DNA of 64,000 nt from JBFLXR01 sp040757065 (GTDB taxonomy: Bacteria; Pseudomonadota; Gammaproteobacteria; Burkholderiales; Gallionellaceae): positions 134,656-198,655 of the forward strand of contig JBFLXR010000001.1 in NCBI GenBank assembly GCA_040757065.1, read 5' to 3'. Position numbers and translations under genes: made by a program. Positions 33,912-42,731 of this stretch are shown in pieces (the first letter of the stretch is position 1; every line of letters starts with the position of its first letter). Under the pieces are notes generated by a model. The model was not told where the DNA came from and searched no databases. It saw only the letters and a program-made list of their open reading frames with translations.

Positions 33912-34961
33912 TTAACTGGTCGGCGGGTTGATCGACGTACCGGCAAAATCTGCACCGTGGCGGCGAATGATCTCGGCTAGCTCCAGCAAAACCGCATGCT
34001 TGACGGCGGCGAATTCGGAAGCACTTGTGCCAAGGGTAAAGGCTTGCAGCGTGAGATTGACGCCCGTGGCGCTGTAACCGTTCAGCGCAACAATGATTTC
34101 TTTGCTGTTGTCGATATCGTTGCAGGTGCGCAGCATTGTTTGCGCTTCTTCGCAAATGGCGGCAACTTTCGGTAAGTCTGTAAAACGCAGCTCAATGTTT
34201 TCTTCGATGCGGCGGTGGCTGCGCCGAGTGAGGTTAACCAGCACAATCGAGTTGAACAGCGAATTCGGGACATAGATCATGTCCATATTTCTGGAACGCA
34301 GAGCGGTTTGCCGCCAGCCGATATATTCTACTTGGCCTTCAATTTGTTTATCCGGCGAGCGAATCGACTCGCCCAGTTTAAATGGGCGGTCGATATGCAG
34401 AATTAACCCTCCCAGCCAGTTGGCCAAAAAGTCTTTGGCGGCAAAGCCGATCGCGATTCCGCCGATTCCTCCGAATGCCAGTACGCCGGAAATGCTGAAG
34501 CCCAAGGATTGAATGATGGTCAGTCCGGCTAACACGACTACGGTGACGCGACCGATTTTGCTCAACCCAGCGACAGTGGTCATATCTACTTCGTAACCGC
34601 TGGATTTTTGTCGTGCGATAACGCCGTTTGCACTGTGCCGGATAAAGGAGAAAAAGAACCATGCTACGCATAGCGTCAGCGTAATGCTGCCCGTATGGGC
34701 GACCAAGGCGGGCAGGGCTTGATCTTTCGAGGTGTAGTGCGCATAAACAGCGGTGAACAGGCCGGATAGCCAGATGAATACCGGAAGGGGTTTTTTTGCC
34801 GATGCGACGAATACATCATCCCAGACCGTGTCGGTATTAGCGGCAATCTTTTCGATGCGTTTCAGAAAAACGCGGGCGAAAAAGTGGGCCAGCAGCGTTG
34901 CGGCCAGTATGGTAATCAGGCTCCAGTGATGCGGGGTGAGTTCAGTCAAAGTGTGGCTCAT
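33912..34961 (-). CDS. Small-conductance mechanosensitive channel (MscS family)
   Basis: A 349-residue inner-membrane channel that opens under membrane tension to release solutes on hypo-osmotic shock. About four spans lie in the N-terminal half, ending with the Gly/Ala-rich pore helix FGGIGGIAIGFAAKDFLANWLGG. The beta domain (GQVEYIGWRQTALRSRNMDMIYVPNS is its characteristic region, at about 205-230) and the alpha/beta C-terminal domain follow. It faces the tRNA-Leu gene with 35 bases between. Confidence 0.9.
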   Translation of the reverse strand: MSHTLTELTPHHWSLITILAATLLAHFFARVFLKRIEKIAANTDTVWDDVFVASAKKPLPVFIWLSGLFTAVYAHYTSKDQALPALVAHTGSITLTLCVAWFFFSFIRHSANGVIARQKSSGYEVDMTTVAGLSKIGRVTVVVLAGLTIIQSLGFSISGVLAFGGIGGIAIGFAAKDFLANWLGGLILHIDRPFKLGESIRSPDKQIEGQVEYIGWRQTALRSRNMDMIYVPNSLFNSIVLVNLTRRSHRRIEENIELRFTDLPKVAAICEEAQTMLRTCNDIDNSKEIIVALNGYSATGVNLTLQAFTLGTSASEFAAVKHAVLLELAEIIRRHGADFAGTSINPPTS

Positions 34962-35124
34962 GCAATTGTGTGGGGTGTGTAATTAGGCGGCTGGGTTCGG
35001 CATTTTAATATAGCTCTTTCGTTGCCGTAACCGAATAGTGGGTTGCCGGATCATGCATGGCGTGCTGCTGCTCATATTCGCATTGAGAATCCCGGATGAA
35101 TGAATAACCTCGATACGCAAAGGG

Positions 35125-35153
35125 TTGACGCGGGACATTTTGGCGCTTAAGAT
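35125..35153 (+). promoter_or_regulatory. Promoter of the TetR-cytochrome unit
   Basis: A near-consensus sigma-70 promoter: -35 TTGACG (35125-35130), exactly 17 bases, then -10 TAAGAT (35148-35153). The last three bases of the -10 box are the first three of the adjacent dyad, so a protein bound there would block polymerase. Confidence 0.75.
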
Positions 35154-35170
35154 AGTAATCAATCACTATC
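35151..35170. promoter_or_regulatory. Inverted-repeat operator candidate for the TetR regulator
   Basis: GATAGT and ACTATC arms (35151-35156, 35165-35170) flank an 8-base centre that is itself near-symmetric. The site covers the end of the -10 box and the expected start point, 14 bases ahead of the regulator's ATG. The placement is that of an autoregulatory TetR operator; binding is inferred. Confidence 0.6.
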
Positions 35171-35183
35171 TATCTGGGTGGAT

Positions 35184-35801
35184 ATGCAGACGGAAATCAG
35201 GAAGCGGCTGAGTGCGGAAGAGCGCCAAGAAGAAATTGTGCGGGTGGCGATTGAGTTGGCAGCGGAGCGGGGCGTCGATAGCGTCACCACGCAGGATATG
35301 GCTGAGCAAATGCATGTTACTCAGGGGGCGATATTCCGCCATTTTCCGACCAAGGACGATATTTGGGTTGCGGCCATGCAGTGGGTGCGACAACGTCTGA
35401 TGCAGGTGCTCGGCAAGGCAGCAGCGGGAGCAGAAAACCCGCTCGATTGCATCGAGCGCATGTTTCATGCGCACATCGCCTTTATACACAAGCACCCGGC
35501 TATTCCGCGCTTATTGTTTTCCGAACACCTGCACCAGCGCAACAGCAAGCTGAAGCAGCTTATTCAGGAAATTATGTCCGGCTATGAGGCGAAAATCGCC
35601 GCCTTGCTGGAAGAGGCCAAGCAGCAAGGTTTGGCGCATACCGACCTGGATACCAAGTATGCCGCGATTCTCTACATTGGCATGATACAAGGCTTGGTTA
35701 TGCAGGCCTCCATTTTCGGCGAAAAGCGTCTGCTGGTCGCCAGTGCCGCGCAAGTGTTTCCTGTCTTTTTGTACGGCATCCGCAGCAAAAAAAACGACTA
35801 A
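35184..35801 (+). CDS. TetR/AcrR family transcriptional repressor
   Basis: A 205-residue regulator. The N-terminal helix-turn-helix (about residues 10-55) reads EEIVRVAIELAAERGVDSVTTQ and then VTQGAIFRHFPTKDDIW, the standard TetR recognition helix. The C-terminal helical domain would bind an effector that I cannot identify. An in-frame GTG lies two codons earlier; the ATG at 35184 is chosen. It is probably autoregulated through the overlapping dyad, and the cytochrome gene follows after 18 bases with a good AAGGAG site, so the pair is likely one operon. Confidence 0.9.
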   Translation: MQTEIRKRLSAEERQEEIVRVAIELAAERGVDSVTTQDMAEQMHVTQGAIFRHFPTKDDIWVAAMQWVRQRLMQVLGKAAAGAENPLDCIERMFHAHIAFIHKHPAIPRLLFSEHLHQRNSKLKQLIQEIMSGYEAKIAALLEEAKQQGLAHTDLDTKYAAILYIGMIQGLVMQASIFGEKRLLVASAAQVFPVFLYGIRSKKND

Positions 35802-35819
35802 CCATTAAGGAGCAATACC

Positions 35820-36281
35820 ATGAAACGCATCGCAGCCATTTCCATCCTGACCTTTATGCTGTTCGGTGTCGCGCAGGCCGAAGAACACTCTACCGACCAC
35901 CATGCCGCACCGGTGCAAGACCAGCGCGAGGCCATCGTGCTGACAGCGGCCGAACGCAATATGATCCTAGTCGAAATGCGCCAATTCCTCGTCGGTGTGC
36001 AAGCTATGATCGAAGCGCTGGGCAAGGACGACAACAAAGCGGCAGGCGAGGCTGCGCGCTCGATGGGGCGTAAAGCTGCCAGCGAAGTGGCACCCGAACT
36101 GCGCGCCAAACTGCCCATGCACTTCAAGATGCTTGGCTTCGGCGTACACGATCAATTCGACAAAATGGCCGACCTTGCTGCGGCGGGCGGCAACGGGAAA
36201 ATTCTGCTCGACCAACTTGGGCATACTTTGAACAAGTGCGTGGCCTGCCATGCGACTTATCAGTTGCCGATGGAGCGGTAA
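35820..36281 (+). CDS. Periplasmic cytochrome c, c'-type four-helix family
   Basis: A 153-residue exported monohaem cytochrome. A signal peptide (about 1-20, ending VAQA) is followed by a His-rich linker and a predominantly helical body. The haem motif CVACH (Cys140, Cys143, His144) lies at the C-terminal end, as in cytochrome c'/c-556-like proteins, which bind NO or transfer electrons. It lies directly downstream of the TetR gene. The link to a TetR effector suggests a stress or electron-acceptor response, but that is inference. Confidence 0.85.
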   Translation: MKRIAAISILTFMLFGVAQAEEHSTDHHAAPVQDQREAIVLTAAERNMILVEMRQFLVGVQAMIEALGKDDNKAAGEAARSMGRKAASEVAPELRAKLPMHFKMLGFGVHDQFDKMADLAAAGGNGKILLDQLGHTLNKCVACHATYQLPMER

Positions 36282-36362
36282 TATATTGAAAATATAATTT
36301 GACCGGGAATGCTTGTTTGACCTTGGTTTGACCGTGCGCTTTGTCGGATTAACAGTAAGTGC

Positions 36363-38408
36363 TCAATGAGCCGATTGCACGTCATTGGTGGGTAGAACGT
36401 AGCCACGCTTTCTGAATAGGGTAATGCAAGCATCCACTACTGCAGGATCAAAATGAACGGCGCGTTTTTTCTCAATCTCCGCAAGGGCTGATTCTATGCC
36501 GAATCCCGGGCGATAGGGGCGGTGCGAGGCAATCGCTTCTACGACGTCGGCCACAGACAGGATGCGAGCCTCCAGGATGATGTCATCGCCTTTTATTCCC
36601 TGCGGATAGCCGGACCCATCCAGACGCTCATGGTGTTGTAGTACTGCCAGTGCAATGGGCCAAGGAAAATTGATGTTTTTCATAATGTCATGCCCGACCT
36701 TGGGATGCATCTTGATGAGGCTGTATTCGATTTCGTTCAAGTGTCCGGGTTTGCTCAGAATTTCGGCAGGAACGCTGATTTTTCCGATGTCATGCACGAT
36801 GGCGGCAAGATGAATGCCATGCACTTGAACTTCGCCTAGCCCCATCTCGCGCGCGATTGCAACAGACAATTCGGCAACGCGGCGCTGATGTCCGGCAGTA
36901 TAGGGGTCGCGCATTTCCAGCGTAGAAGAGATGGCTTGCAATGCGCCTTCCAGACTGTCTCGCAGTTGCTCGGCATAGCTTTGCCGTTCCAGCACTGCCT
37001 GGTCGCGCTCCTGTCTTGTTCGAAGACTGGAGATGCCGAATTCTAAGTCGCTTGCCATTTCTTCCAGTAGTTCTACTTGTTTGTCACTGAAAGCATTGGG
37101 TTCTGCCGCATAAATGGAAAGTACACCGAAAACGGAATCGTTTTGCTTGAGCGGGAGTGCGATGCTTGAAGCAAAGCCGTATTTGGTTGCGGCCTCGTGC
37201 CAGGGGGCCATGCGCGGATCGTCCTGGATGTTGGGACATATCTGCGTCTGTCCGGTGCGTATGGCTCGACCGGTCGGGCCTTGTCCGCGCGGTTTGTCGG
37301 CCCAGGTGATGTTCAAATCTTTGACGTAGTCTTTCCCTTGGCCCGATACGGCCTGCGGGATAACATTGCTAGCTTCATCGTGTATTCCGTAGCCGATCCA
37401 TGCCAGTACATACCCGGCTTTCGTTGCGGCATGACACATGCCTTCCAGTAACGTTTTTTCGTCTGCGGCATGCACCAGCGCGCGGTTGCCCTCGCCGAGA
37501 GCATGGAGTGTGCGGTTGAGTCGCAACAGCTCTGTTTCAGCGTATTTGCGTTCGGTAATGTCAGTGCCGATGATAATGTCGATGCCACCTTCAAGCGAGC
37601 ACAGCCGCCATTCAATCCATTTTTGGCTGCCATCTTTGCAAGTAACTAGGGATTCCATCTGGGCGGTTTCCGCATGATGCTGCTTTGCGGTTGTTGCTGC
37701 CGCGTCCCATTGTCGCTGAATTATGCTGCGGTATTGCTCATCGGGATATGCCAAAGGCCACCACTTGCGAATGGTAGGAACGTCTTCGACGGTGTAGCCA
37801 AACCAGTCTGTAAAGCGACGGTTGTAGAGTAAAGCATTTTGATTTGCATCGGTAATGATCAGCGCGGCAGGTGCCTCCTCCGCGATCACGCGAAATCTCT
37901 CCTCGCTTTTTTGCAATGCGACATGCTGTGCCTCGAGTTCGCGGACTTTCTTGTCCAGCTTTCCGGAAAGCACTTCTATCGTCATGCGATCCAGTTTCGA
38001 CAAGTTTGCCAAAGATTGATTTAAATCGGGTGCAGAATCATTGTTCTGCTCAGCAATCTGTTGGATCGCATGAAGTAAATCCGTCGGTTCCACGGGTTTG
38101 GTCAGGAAATCCGACGCTCCGAGTGCTTTGGCAAGATCCTGCGCCTTTTGATCTACATAGGTTGCTGTCAGAAAGATAAAAGGGATACGGCTCAATTTTT
38201 CATCGGTTTTGATCTGGCGGCATAGCTCGAAGCCGTCCATTTCGGGCATCATGATGTCCGAAATGATCAGGTCTGGCATATCGAGTTCGGCTTTCTTCAG
38301 CGCCTCTCGCCCATTGCATGCGCTTTCGGTTGTATGTCCTGAATGCGTTAGTATGCGCTCGATGTAAATTCTGGAATCTGCATTGTCGTCAGCGATAAGC
38401 ACCTTCAT
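36363..38408 (-). CDS. Response regulator with REC, PAS, GAF and HD-GYP domains
   Basis: A 681-residue cytosolic signalling protein. The receiver domain has phospho-acceptor Asp51 in DLIISDIMMP. A PAS domain (about 165-290), a GAF domain (about 315-465) and an HD-GYP domain (about 490-665) follow. The HD-GYP carries VHDIGKISVP, HHERLDGSGYP and the other metal ligands, so it is predicted to hydrolyse c-di-GMP. It is the last gene of a three-gene relay and overlaps the upstream receiver gene by ATGA. Phosphorylation by the neighbouring kinase is inferred from linkage. Confidence 0.93.
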   Translation of the reverse strand: MKVLIADDNADSRIYIERILTHSGHTTESACNGREALKKAELDMPDLIISDIMMPEMDGFELCRQIKTDEKLSRIPFIFLTATYVDQKAQDLAKALGASDFLTKPVEPTDLLHAIQQIAEQNNDSAPDLNQSLANLSKLDRMTIEVLSGKLDKKVRELEAQHVALQKSEERFRVIAEEAPAALIITDANQNALLYNRRFTDWFGYTVEDVPTIRKWWPLAYPDEQYRSIIQRQWDAAATTAKQHHAETAQMESLVTCKDGSQKWIEWRLCSLEGGIDIIIGTDITERKYAETELLRLNRTLHALGEGNRALVHAADEKTLLEGMCHAATKAGYVLAWIGYGIHDEASNVIPQAVSGQGKDYVKDLNITWADKPRGQGPTGRAIRTGQTQICPNIQDDPRMAPWHEAATKYGFASSIALPLKQNDSVFGVLSIYAAEPNAFSDKQVELLEEMASDLEFGISSLRTRQERDQAVLERQSYAEQLRDSLEGALQAISSTLEMRDPYTAGHQRRVAELSVAIAREMGLGEVQVHGIHLAAIVHDIGKISVPAEILSKPGHLNEIEYSLIKMHPKVGHDIMKNINFPWPIALAVLQHHERLDGSGYPQGIKGDDIILEARILSVADVVEAIASHRPYRPGFGIESALAEIEKKRAVHFDPAVVDACITLFRKRGYVLPTNDVQSAH

Positions 38409-38779
38409 GTAGCTACTCCGCCAAGCATGCCCTGAATTTGTGCAATGACCCTCATCGGGTCAATCGGTTTCTCAATATAGCCGTTACATCCTGCGGCAAG
38501 CAGCCTCTCGCGGTCTCCTGCCATGGCATAAGAGGTCATTGCAATAACTGGAATGGTTGCAATGCTTTCTTCGGTACGAATTTGCCTGAGCACCTCGGTG
38601 CCATCGATATCGGGGAGTTGAATGTCGAGCAAAATAAAATCCGGCTTTTCTTTCCGGGCCATATCGACACCTTGTTTGCCGGTGAATGCCTGCAGGGCAT
38701 GGTAATTGGCTTTGTCTAGCAATCTGCAGATCAGTACCATGTTATCTTCGTTGTCTTCAATTACCAATGCGGTTCGCAT
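38405..38779 (-). CDS. Stand-alone receiver-domain response regulator
   Basis: A 124-residue CheY/DivK-like protein: acidic pocket IEDNEDN, phospho-acceptor Asp52 in DFILLDIQLPDIDG, Thr/Ser in AMTSYAM and Lys in GYIEKPID. It has no output domain, so it acts as a phospho-carrier or binds a partner. The frame extends 10 codons upstream into the kinase gene, but the ATG at 38779 has GGAA in position and begins at the first strand. It sits 13 bases after the kinase and overlaps the HD-GYP regulator. Confidence 0.92.
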   Translation of the reverse strand: MRTALVIEDNEDNMVLICRLLDKANYHALQAFTGKQGVDMARKEKPDFILLDIQLPDIDGTEVLRQIRTEESIATIPVIAMTSYAMAGDRERLLAAGCNGYIEKPIDPMRVIAQIQGMLGGVAT

Positions 38780-38792
38780 AATCGATTCCGAT

Positions 38793-40517
38793 TTAATTAG
38801 ATGCGCCATTGTGGAGTGCAGGGATTTCCTTGGGGATACTCAGTGTAAATGTACTTCCCTCGCCAAGCTGACTTTCGACCGATACATCGCCTTTCAGTAC
38901 TTGCGACGCCAGTTTTTTGGTCAGGTATAACCCCAGTCCCGTTCCTCCGGCTTTCAAGCGCAAATGTGTGTCCAAGCGTTCGAATGCCTCGAATAGTCTC
39001 GGCATGTCTTCTGCCGCGATCCCAATCCCCGTATCGCTTACTGCCAGTGTTACGATCCCGTTTTTTTCGCGCACAATCAGCTTGACTTGCCCCGCTTCGG
39101 TAAATTTGACTGCATTGCTCAGCAAGTTGAGCAGGCATTGCAGCAACCGTTTTCTGTCTGTATTCATTTGAATCTCTGCTGGAATATCCAGAACGCAAGA
39201 TAGTCCTTTGCCCGTCAGTTGCGGCTTCATGGTATTCACTGCATCTTCAACCAGGGCAGCTAGAGAAAAGGACTCAACCGTCATGGCGATTCGACCTGCC
39301 TCGATTTTTGCAATATCGATGACGTCGGTAATCAAACTCAGGAGGTGCTGTCCAGCCTTGTAAACCCGGGAGAGATTATCCCTTTGCTCGTCGTTCAGAT
39401 CTCCGGATAACCCTTGCAACGTCATTCCTGTAAAACCGATAATCGAATTTAAGGGTGTGCGTAGTTCATGCGACATGGAGGCGATGAACATCGATTTGAG
39501 GCGATCCAGTTCACGCAGTTTATTGTTCGCTTCCTCCAATTCACGGGTTCTCGCTTCGACCAATTCTTCTAGGTGATTGCGATACCCCGCCAACTCGGCT
39601 TCGATCTGCTTGCGATCGCTGATGTCTTCCACCATGGATACAACGTAATCGACTTCGGTATTGTTTCTCCTCACACAGCGTACTACCAGTTGGGTATAAA
39701 CGATTTCTCCGTTACGGCTGATGAAACGTTTTTCCAGGCTGTATCCTTCAATCTTGCCAGCCAGTAGCTGATCGAATTGTTCGGTATCGGCGGGCAGGTC
39801 GTCCGGGTGGGTTAATTGCGTCCAAGTCATGGTACGCAACTCTTCTTCCGAATAACCCAGCATTTTGCAAAGGCAGTCGTTAGTGCGTATCCAACCCTTA
39901 TTCGGCGAGGTGATGGCAAGCCCCACCAAGTCTAGTTCGTAGAATGCCCGCAATTGGGTTTCGCTGACCTGTTTTTCCCGTTCCGCTTCGTCCCGCTGCA
40001 TGCGGGCCAGACTGGTTTCGTACAGGCTCGCCAAACTCAGCTGGATACTGTCGCGCAGGCGCTCCATGAGGGGTTGCGTCTTGTTTGCGAAAACGTTTTT
40101 TTGTTTATCGAGTATGCAGAGAGTGCCGAAAAGTTCGCCGCTAGGCCAAGTGAGCGGCAGACCGCAGTATGAGATCATGCCCAGCTTCATATCGGGATTG
40201 TGATCCCAGGCTGGGTCTTCCAGGGCATTCGGCACCAGCAGCTTGTGCTGGGTATTCATGACGGTTTCGCAGTATAGACCCGTGTCCAGAGGGGTTTTCT
40301 CGCCGCGAGGGTAGAGGTTCTCGATCCCGCGACTGGCGACGAATACTTCGACATCGCTGGCATGTACACGCATGATTAGCGCGGCCGGGACATTTGCGAC
40401 GGAGGCCAGCAGGTCGGCGGTGACTTGCCAGTTCTCCAAGATGTTATCCGGAACTTCGATTTCGTCCAAGACCGGATATTTCGTCAGCTTCGATTCGTCA
40501 GAAATGTCTGATTTCAC
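38793..40517 (-). CDS. GAF-PAS sensor histidine kinase
   Basis: A 574-residue kinase without transmembrane spans or signal peptide. The GAF domain lies at about 25-170 (contains LLVPNALEDPAWDHNP, SYCGLPL) and the PAS domain at about 185-310. A coiled coil leads to HisKA with the phospho-acceptor His in SMSHELRTPLNS. The ATPase domain has N, G1 and G2 boxes (NLLSNAVKF, DTGIGI, GGTGLGL). It is cytosolic, so it senses an internal or diffusible cue. First gene of the kinase / receiver / HD-GYP unit, with no receiver fused to it. Confidence 0.93.
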   Translation of the reverse strand: MKSDISDESKLTKYPVLDEIEVPDNILENWQVTADLLASVANVPAALIMRVHASDVEVFVASRGIENLYPRGEKTPLDTGLYCETVMNTQHKLLVPNALEDPAWDHNPDMKLGMISYCGLPLTWPSGELFGTLCILDKQKNVFANKTQPLMERLRDSIQLSLASLYETSLARMQRDEAEREKQVSETQLRAFYELDLVGLAITSPNKGWIRTNDCLCKMLGYSEEELRTMTWTQLTHPDDLPADTEQFDQLLAGKIEGYSLEKRFISRNGEIVYTQLVVRCVRRNNTEVDYVVSMVEDISDRKQIEAELAGYRNHLEELVEARTRELEEANNKLRELDRLKSMFIASMSHELRTPLNSIIGFTGMTLQGLSGDLNDEQRDNLSRVYKAGQHLLSLITDVIDIAKIEAGRIAMTVESFSLAALVEDAVNTMKPQLTGKGLSCVLDIPAEIQMNTDRKRLLQCLLNLLSNAVKFTEAGQVKLIVREKNGIVTLAVSDTGIGIAAEDMPRLFEAFERLDTHLRLKAGGTGLGLYLTKKLASQVLKGDVSVESQLGEGSTFTLSIPKEIPALHNGASN

Positions 40518-40810
40518 CCTATGTCCTTTCGAAGCAACCTTGATCGCGCAGAGCGTTGCCGACGAATCTTATGAAGTTGCGAGTGAGGAAGACGGATTGA
40601 ATCCAGCTTCTCTTTATGAAAAATACTATCACATGCTTGCCGGCGGCTCCAGCGTATATTTATATTTCCTAATATGCTGAAAAAATTGATTATTTACGAA
40701 CTCTCCGGGTTGCCCCGTTGGGGGCGGTTGGCTGTTGGCGAATGTCGCGTCACTATGGAAATTTTCCGGAAAGCTTGGAGAGCTTACGGCATGGTGAAGC
40801 TTGTAACGTT

Positions 40811-40879
40811 TTGAAAATAAAGCCGCTGTGTGCGGGATTCCGGGAAAAGAAAAAGGACTCAGACACTCTCTGAGTCCTT
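40811..40879. repeat. 69-bp direct repeat, copy 1, ending in a hairpin
   Basis: The first 53 bases are identical to 43031-43083, and the last 11 to 43089-43099. The five bases between (40864-40868, CACTC) are the reverse complement of those in the other copy (GAGTG). These five bases are the loop of a perfect 11-bp hairpin AAGGACTCAGA/TCTGAGTCCTT. Confidence 0.92.
40842..40879 (-). terminator. Terminator of the SDR gene (in repeat copy 1)
   Basis: On the minus strand, the 11-bp stem (arms 40869-40879 and 40853-40863) is followed by TTTTTCTTTT. It begins 41 bases past the SDR stop codon and should end that transcript. Confidence 0.8.
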
Positions 40880-40919
40880 GGGGAGGCGCAAATGCGATAT
40901 TACTTCAGGTGCGCAACGT

Positions 40920-41690
40920 TCAGTAATTCACCCGACTTGTGATTCCTCCATCCACAATGAGATTGGCGCCCGTGATGAACGATGCGGCAGGCGAGCACAA
41001 AAACGCGGCGGCATTTGCCACTTCTTGCGGCGTGCCCATGCGCCCCAGCGGGTTGCGCTTGAGATACCCCTCATACATTTCCGGCATATGTCGTTTCACA
41101 TTGCCCCAAAAACCGTCATCGGCATAAATCGTTCCGGGTGAAATGGTGTTGACCCGGATATGTTTCGGAGCCAGACGCCGCGCTGCACCTTTTGCATGGT
41201 ATACCAGCGCCGCTTTGTAAGCGCCATACGCACTCTCGGTGTCTGCTTCGGCGATAGCGGCAGATGAGATGATGAGAATCGACGCATCGCCGGACGCGAG
41301 TGCAGCTTGTTCTAAATACGGTTGTGCCGCCTCGACTGTATGCACCGTGCCCATCAAATCCAGTGTGTAGCCGTTCTGCCAGTCTTGCTCCGACACACCC
41401 ATGCCCAATGAACTGGGATTGGCGACCACCACATCGATACCGCCCATCGTATCGGCGGACTGCGCCACCCAAGTTTTCAGTGCGTTTTGATCCGTGATAT
41501 CCACGGCGCTGCCGGTGACGATGAGCCCTTGCTGCTGGAAGCTAGAGACCGTTTCCGCTACCTGCTGCGCATTGCGCGCGCACAAGACAACGCGTCCGCC
41601 TTCCTGCGCAATGGTTTGCACAATCGCCAGACCGATACCGCGTGTGCCGCCCGTTACCAATACTCTCTTTCCTGTTAAACCGAGTTCCAT
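40920..41690 (-). CDS. Short-chain dehydrogenase/reductase
   Basis: A 256-residue classical SDR. The cofactor motif is VTGGTRGIGLAI. The catalytic Ser lies in ILIISSAAIAEAD and the YxxxK pair in YGAYKAALVYHAK. The C-terminal PAASFITGANLIVDGG is typical. An Arg after the first strand (CARN) suggests NADP(H). Substrate unknown. It is divergent from an AraC-type regulator with a cupin-like N-terminus, so it is probably inducible by a small ligand. Confidence 0.9.
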   Translation of the reverse strand: MELGLTGKRVLVTGGTRGIGLAIVQTIAQEGGRVVLCARNAQQVAETVSSFQQQGLIVTGSAVDITDQNALKTWVAQSADTMGGIDVVVANPSSLGMGVSEQDWQNGYTLDLMGTVHTVEAAQPYLEQAALASGDASILIISSAAIAEADTESAYGAYKAALVYHAKGAARRLAPKHIRVNTISPGTIYADDGFWGNVKRHMPEMYEGYLKRNPLGRMGTPQEVANAAAFLCSPAASFITGANLIVDGGITSRVNY

Positions 41691-41714
41691 GCTAGATTCT
41701 CCTTTGCAGTTAAT

Positions 41715-41758
41715 GTGTCGCCATCGCGGCGCGGAGTATAGAATCGGCTATGCGACAC
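41715..41758. promoter_or_regulatory. Inverted repeat between the SDR and AraC genes
   Basis: GTGTCGC (41715-41721) and GCGACAC (41752-41758) form a perfect 7-bp inverted pair with a 30-base spacer in the divergent control region. It is a candidate binding site for the adjacent AraC-type protein; the wide spacing would suit two half-sites about four helical turns apart centre to centre. Confidence 0.45.
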
Positions 41759-41801
41759 TACTATGTTTAACAGTCTTTAATCCTTGTTCAATCGGCTCGA
41801 T

Positions 41802-42731
41802 ATGGATGGCTTAGAAAATTTCATCCCTGGACTCAGAGTTAAGAAAGCGTCATACACGCGCGTCGAGGGCAATGCACCTTGGGGACTCGATCTCGACGCC
41901 TACCCGCACACCAAATTCGGAATCGTCACCGAAGGCTGCTGCTACATCGACATCAAGGACGGTGTGCAGCCGGTCAAGTTGGTGCGCGGTTCTTGTTATT
42001 TGCTGCCGCGAGGCAATGCATTCCGCATGCGCCATGCGGCAGAGGGGGGCACCGAAAAATTCGAAGAGATATACAAACGGATAGAAGGGCGAACGCTGCG
42101 CTGCGGAAAAGACGGCGAGCGTACCACTGTACTCGGTGGGCAGTTCATCTTTGCCGATAACCGCTACCCGCTGGTGCTGGATTTATTGCCGCCGCTGATC
42201 TGCTTCAATGTGAGCGAACAGGAACTCGCCGCACTACAAAGCACACTGCAACTGCTTGAAAATGAAATCATAGCTCCTGCGCTGGGCACTTCCATGATGC
42301 TCGACAGCTTGGCCGACATTTTCTTCATCCAAACTCTGCGCACCTACTTGCACAACGACCACACGCGCAACACCGGATGGGCCGGCGTGTTGTCGGATGA
42401 GCGACTGGGTAAAGCCATCCGCCTGATACACGCGCAAAGCGCAAAACCATGGACGATCGTTGAGCTAGCGGATCATGTCGGCATGTCGAGATCGGCTTTC
42501 ACTGCACGTTTCAAAGACAAACTCGGTATGGCGCCGATAGCCTACCTCACTCGCCATCGCATGTGCCTAGCGCAAGAATTGTTGCGGCAACCCAAAGGTA
42601 TAGGCATTGCTCAAGTGGCCGCCAAGGTGGGTTATGATTCTGAAGCCTCTTTTAATAAGGCGTTCAAAAGAGAGATGGGGATGCCACCTGCGTTGTGGCG
42701 TGCGCAACAGATCGAGAAAACACGGGGCTGA
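41802..42731 (+). CDS. AraC family transcriptional regulator with cupin-type N-terminal domain
   Basis: A 309-residue regulator. The N-terminal ligand domain (about 10-180, YPHTKFGIVTEGCCYIDIKDG and GSCYLLPRGNAFRM) resembles the cupin_6 group found in AraC regulators beside oxidoreductase genes. The C-terminal double helix-turn-helix (about 205-305) carries ELADHVGMSRSAFTARFKDKLG and IAQVAAKVGYDSEASFNKAFKRE. The ATG at 41802 is preferred to an in-frame TTG at 41784. It is divergent from the SDR gene, its likely target. Confidence 0.92.
   Translation: MDGLENFIPGLRVKKASYTRVEGNAPWGLDLDAYPHTKFGIVTEGCCYIDIKDGVQPVKLVRGSCYLLPRGNAFRMRHAAEGGTEKFEEIYKRIEGRTLRCGKDGERTTVLGGQFIFADNRYPLVLDLLPPLICFNVSEQELAALQSTLQLLENEIIAPALGTSMMLDSLADIFFIQTLRTYLHNDHTRNTGWAGVLSDERLGKAIRLIHAQSAKPWTIVELADHVGMSRSAFTARFKDKLGMAPIAYLTRHRMCLAQELLRQPKGIGIAQVAAKVGYDSEASFNKAFKREMGMPPALWRAQQIEKTRG

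Larger units (their letters stand above)
40518..40919. other. Intergenic region between the kinase and the SDR gene
   Basis: This 402-base gap is the upstream region of the kinase and the downstream region of the SDR gene. It contains the first copy of the 69-bp repeat (40811-40879) and an unsupported 46-codon frame (40674-40814) without a ribosome binding site. No RNA gene is recognised. Confidence 0.6.

Noticed and set aside
40674..40814. 46-codon plus-strand frame in the gap before the SDR gene
   Set aside because: No ribosome binding site, no recognisable motif, and it runs into the repeat.
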